A DNA stretch of 15,586 bases. It comes from Clostridia bacterium. GTDB taxonomy: Bacteria > Bacillota > Clostridia > Monoglobales > Monoglobaceae. The position numbers were made by a program, and so were the translations under genes. Within the stretch, counting starts at the first letter, position 1. The number at the start of each line of letters is the position of its first letter. Shown here one piece after another: positions 14,473 through 15,586 of the stretch. The stretch covers positions 1 through 15,586 of the forward strand of contig JAFQRU010000085.1 of the NCBI GenBank assembly GCA_017409915.1, read 5' to 3'. Below the pieces are notes generated by a model, which had not been told where the DNA came from, ran no database searches, and worked only from the letters and a program-made list of their open reading frames with translations.

Positions 14473-15586
14473 TCACTCATATACCACTATCATTTTTGGT
14501 GCTGTGCTCTGGAAGAACACAAAGACCATTTGAGACTCGTTAGCGAAATGAATATAGTCTTTAATCTCCCCAACCTTTATAAGGGAGGTTGCCACACTGC
14601 CTCTGACTTTTTCTACCTTGTAAATCATAGAGGTTGACGCTGTAAAGGATTCAACCTCATCCTTTCCTAGATTATCTTCAAGAGCATCGGATATGGTTAT
14701 AACATTTCCTTCTTTTGCATAAACATTGCCAAATCTCACTCTGAATGTTGCATCATAACTCCTGTCAGGGCTGGTAAGATTTGTTACATCTGTATCTGTT
14801 CGAAGCACGCTGTTTCTACTATCTGCCTTATCGTAATCGACAATTACATTTATTGCTGTTATACGGTTCTTCCCGTCCAGCTCATATGCAATAATATCGC
14901 CTTCTTCAACGCCCTTCACAGTCGCCAAATCAGGGATTTTACAATCATAATAGGCTTCTCCGACAGAGTTTAACAAACCTATTCGGTCAACCACTTCTTC
15001 CTCATCGCTAAGTGTCTTCTCGATAGATGTTACAAGAGCTGCATTTGCACTTGCACTTACCGTCGGAGCTCCTGCATTTGCCAAAACCATTACCTGTGGC
15101 ACATAAGATTTTTCCTTTGCATTAAACAATTGCATTGTCTTCTTTCCTGCGGTCAGTTCAGCTCTCGTCTTTACTTCAAAATCCTTTTCCTCCATAATGC
15201 CTTCGGATGCTTCAGGAACTGAGAAAATCACGATATTGTCAGGAATAACTATGCCACCCTCGCAAACACCTCGGCTCCAATATGTTTTGTTTGCCATTTC
15301 GCCAAAATTCGCAAGAGCATTAAAATCACTTCCGCTTACTCCCGTTGCAATAGTGTCAATATGACTTATTTCCATTTTGGAGTTCATTTTAATGCGTATT
15401 ACCTGTTGTGTATTAAGAATAGCGGGCACATTTGCATTTTCACATTTATAGCCGTCTACATAATACACTTTTTTTGCACTAACCGTAACAAAATTTCCGT
15501 TGCTCAATAAAAGCTTGAACATGGCCCGTTTGTCAAAAATTTCATCATTGTCTCCGGCACCAATTAAATAAGCAAATTCGCTTGAA
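14473..15586 (-). CDS. Large probable surface protein of unknown function, C-terminal part
   Basis: The frame is open from the right window edge to a TGA at 14473, giving 370 residues. An internal ATG at 15522 is not the real start, because the frame reads on upstream as protein-like sequence (EFAYLIGAGDNDEIFDKRA). The visible part is rich in short beta-type segments and polar turns, for example VTVSAKKVYYVDGYKC, VEEGDIIAYELDGKNRITAINV, GNVYAKEGNVITISDAL and MVFVFFQSTAPKMIVVYE at the very end. No catalytic motif, transmembrane segment or known domain is recognised. Secretion is a guess, made because the next gene (11 bases away) encodes a secreted enzyme and the sequence looks modular; the N-terminus that would show a signal peptide or S-layer domain is outside the window. 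No function is proposed. Confidence 0.7.
   Translation of the reverse strand, partial: SSEFAYLIGAGDNDEIFDKRAMFKLLLSNGNFVTVSAKKVYYVDGYKCENANVPAILNTQQVIRIKMNSKMEISHIDTIATGVSGSDFNALANFGEMANKTYWSRGVCEGGIVIPDNIVIFSVPEASEGIMEEKDFEVKTRAELTAGKKTMQLFNAKEKSYVPQVMVLANAGAPTVSASANAALVTSIEKTLSDEEEVVDRIGLLNSVGEAYYDCKIPDLATVKGVEEGDIIAYELDGKNRITAINVIVDYDKADSRNSVLRTDTDVTNLTSPDRSYDATFRVRFGNVYAKEGNVITISDALEDNLGKDEVESFTASTSMIYKVEKVRGSVATSLIKVGEIKDYIHFANESQMVFVFFQSTAPKMIVVYE

Overview
The window most likely comes from an AT-rich, endospore-forming member of the Firmicutes (class Clostridia or close). Three things point that way: a fragment of the sporulation protein SpoVAD at the left edge, strong AGGAGG-type ribosome binding sites in front of nearly every gene, and a low-GC coding style using the standard code. 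No 16S or other marker is present, so a finer assignment cannot be supported. Nothing resembling a tRNA, rRNA, CRISPR array or transposase was seen.

Layout. Positions 1-222 (+ strand) hold the middle part of spoVAD, which stops abruptly just after a conserved motif. Positions 223-422 contain no credible gene but do contain two imperfect inverted-repeat structures. From 423 to the right edge, everything is on the - strand and reads leftward as one tightly packed operon. Gaps are 1-50 bases or small overlaps, and the operon ends in a clear intrinsic terminator at 423-456. In transcription order the genes are: the C-terminal part of a large surface or secreted protein of unknown function (cut by the window edge); a 1139-residue secreted multidomain clan GH-A glycosidase with a C-terminal CBM9-like domain; a GH36-type alpha-galactosidase; a GH28-like beta-helix protein; a HpcH/HpaI class II aldolase; a D-2-hydroxyacid dehydrogenase; an aldo/keto reductase; a phosphotriesterase-family (lactonase-like) hydrolase; a GH106-like alpha-L-rhamnosidase; and a metallo-beta-lactamase-fold hydrolase.

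How the genes may work together (inference). The secreted GH-A enzyme would cut a plant-type polysaccharide outside the cell. Imported oligosaccharides would be trimmed in the cytoplasm by GH36, GH28-like and GH106-like enzymes, none of which has a signal peptide. This mix fits a pectic or rhamnogalacturonan-like glycan carrying rhamnose, galactose and possibly uronic acid. The five small enzymes look like an oxidative, non-phosphorylating sugar route: oxidation of a sugar to a lactone, lactone opening, retro-aldol cleavage of a 2-keto-3-deoxy acid, and reduction or oxidation of a 2-hydroxy/2-keto acid. A sugar-acid dehydratase, a transporter and a regulator would be expected but are not in the window, and the promoter lies beyond the right edge.

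The two most interesting points are the five-enzyme module with two unrelated candidate lactonases and no dehydratase, and the spoVAD gene that breaks at a conserved motif next to palindromic DNA.
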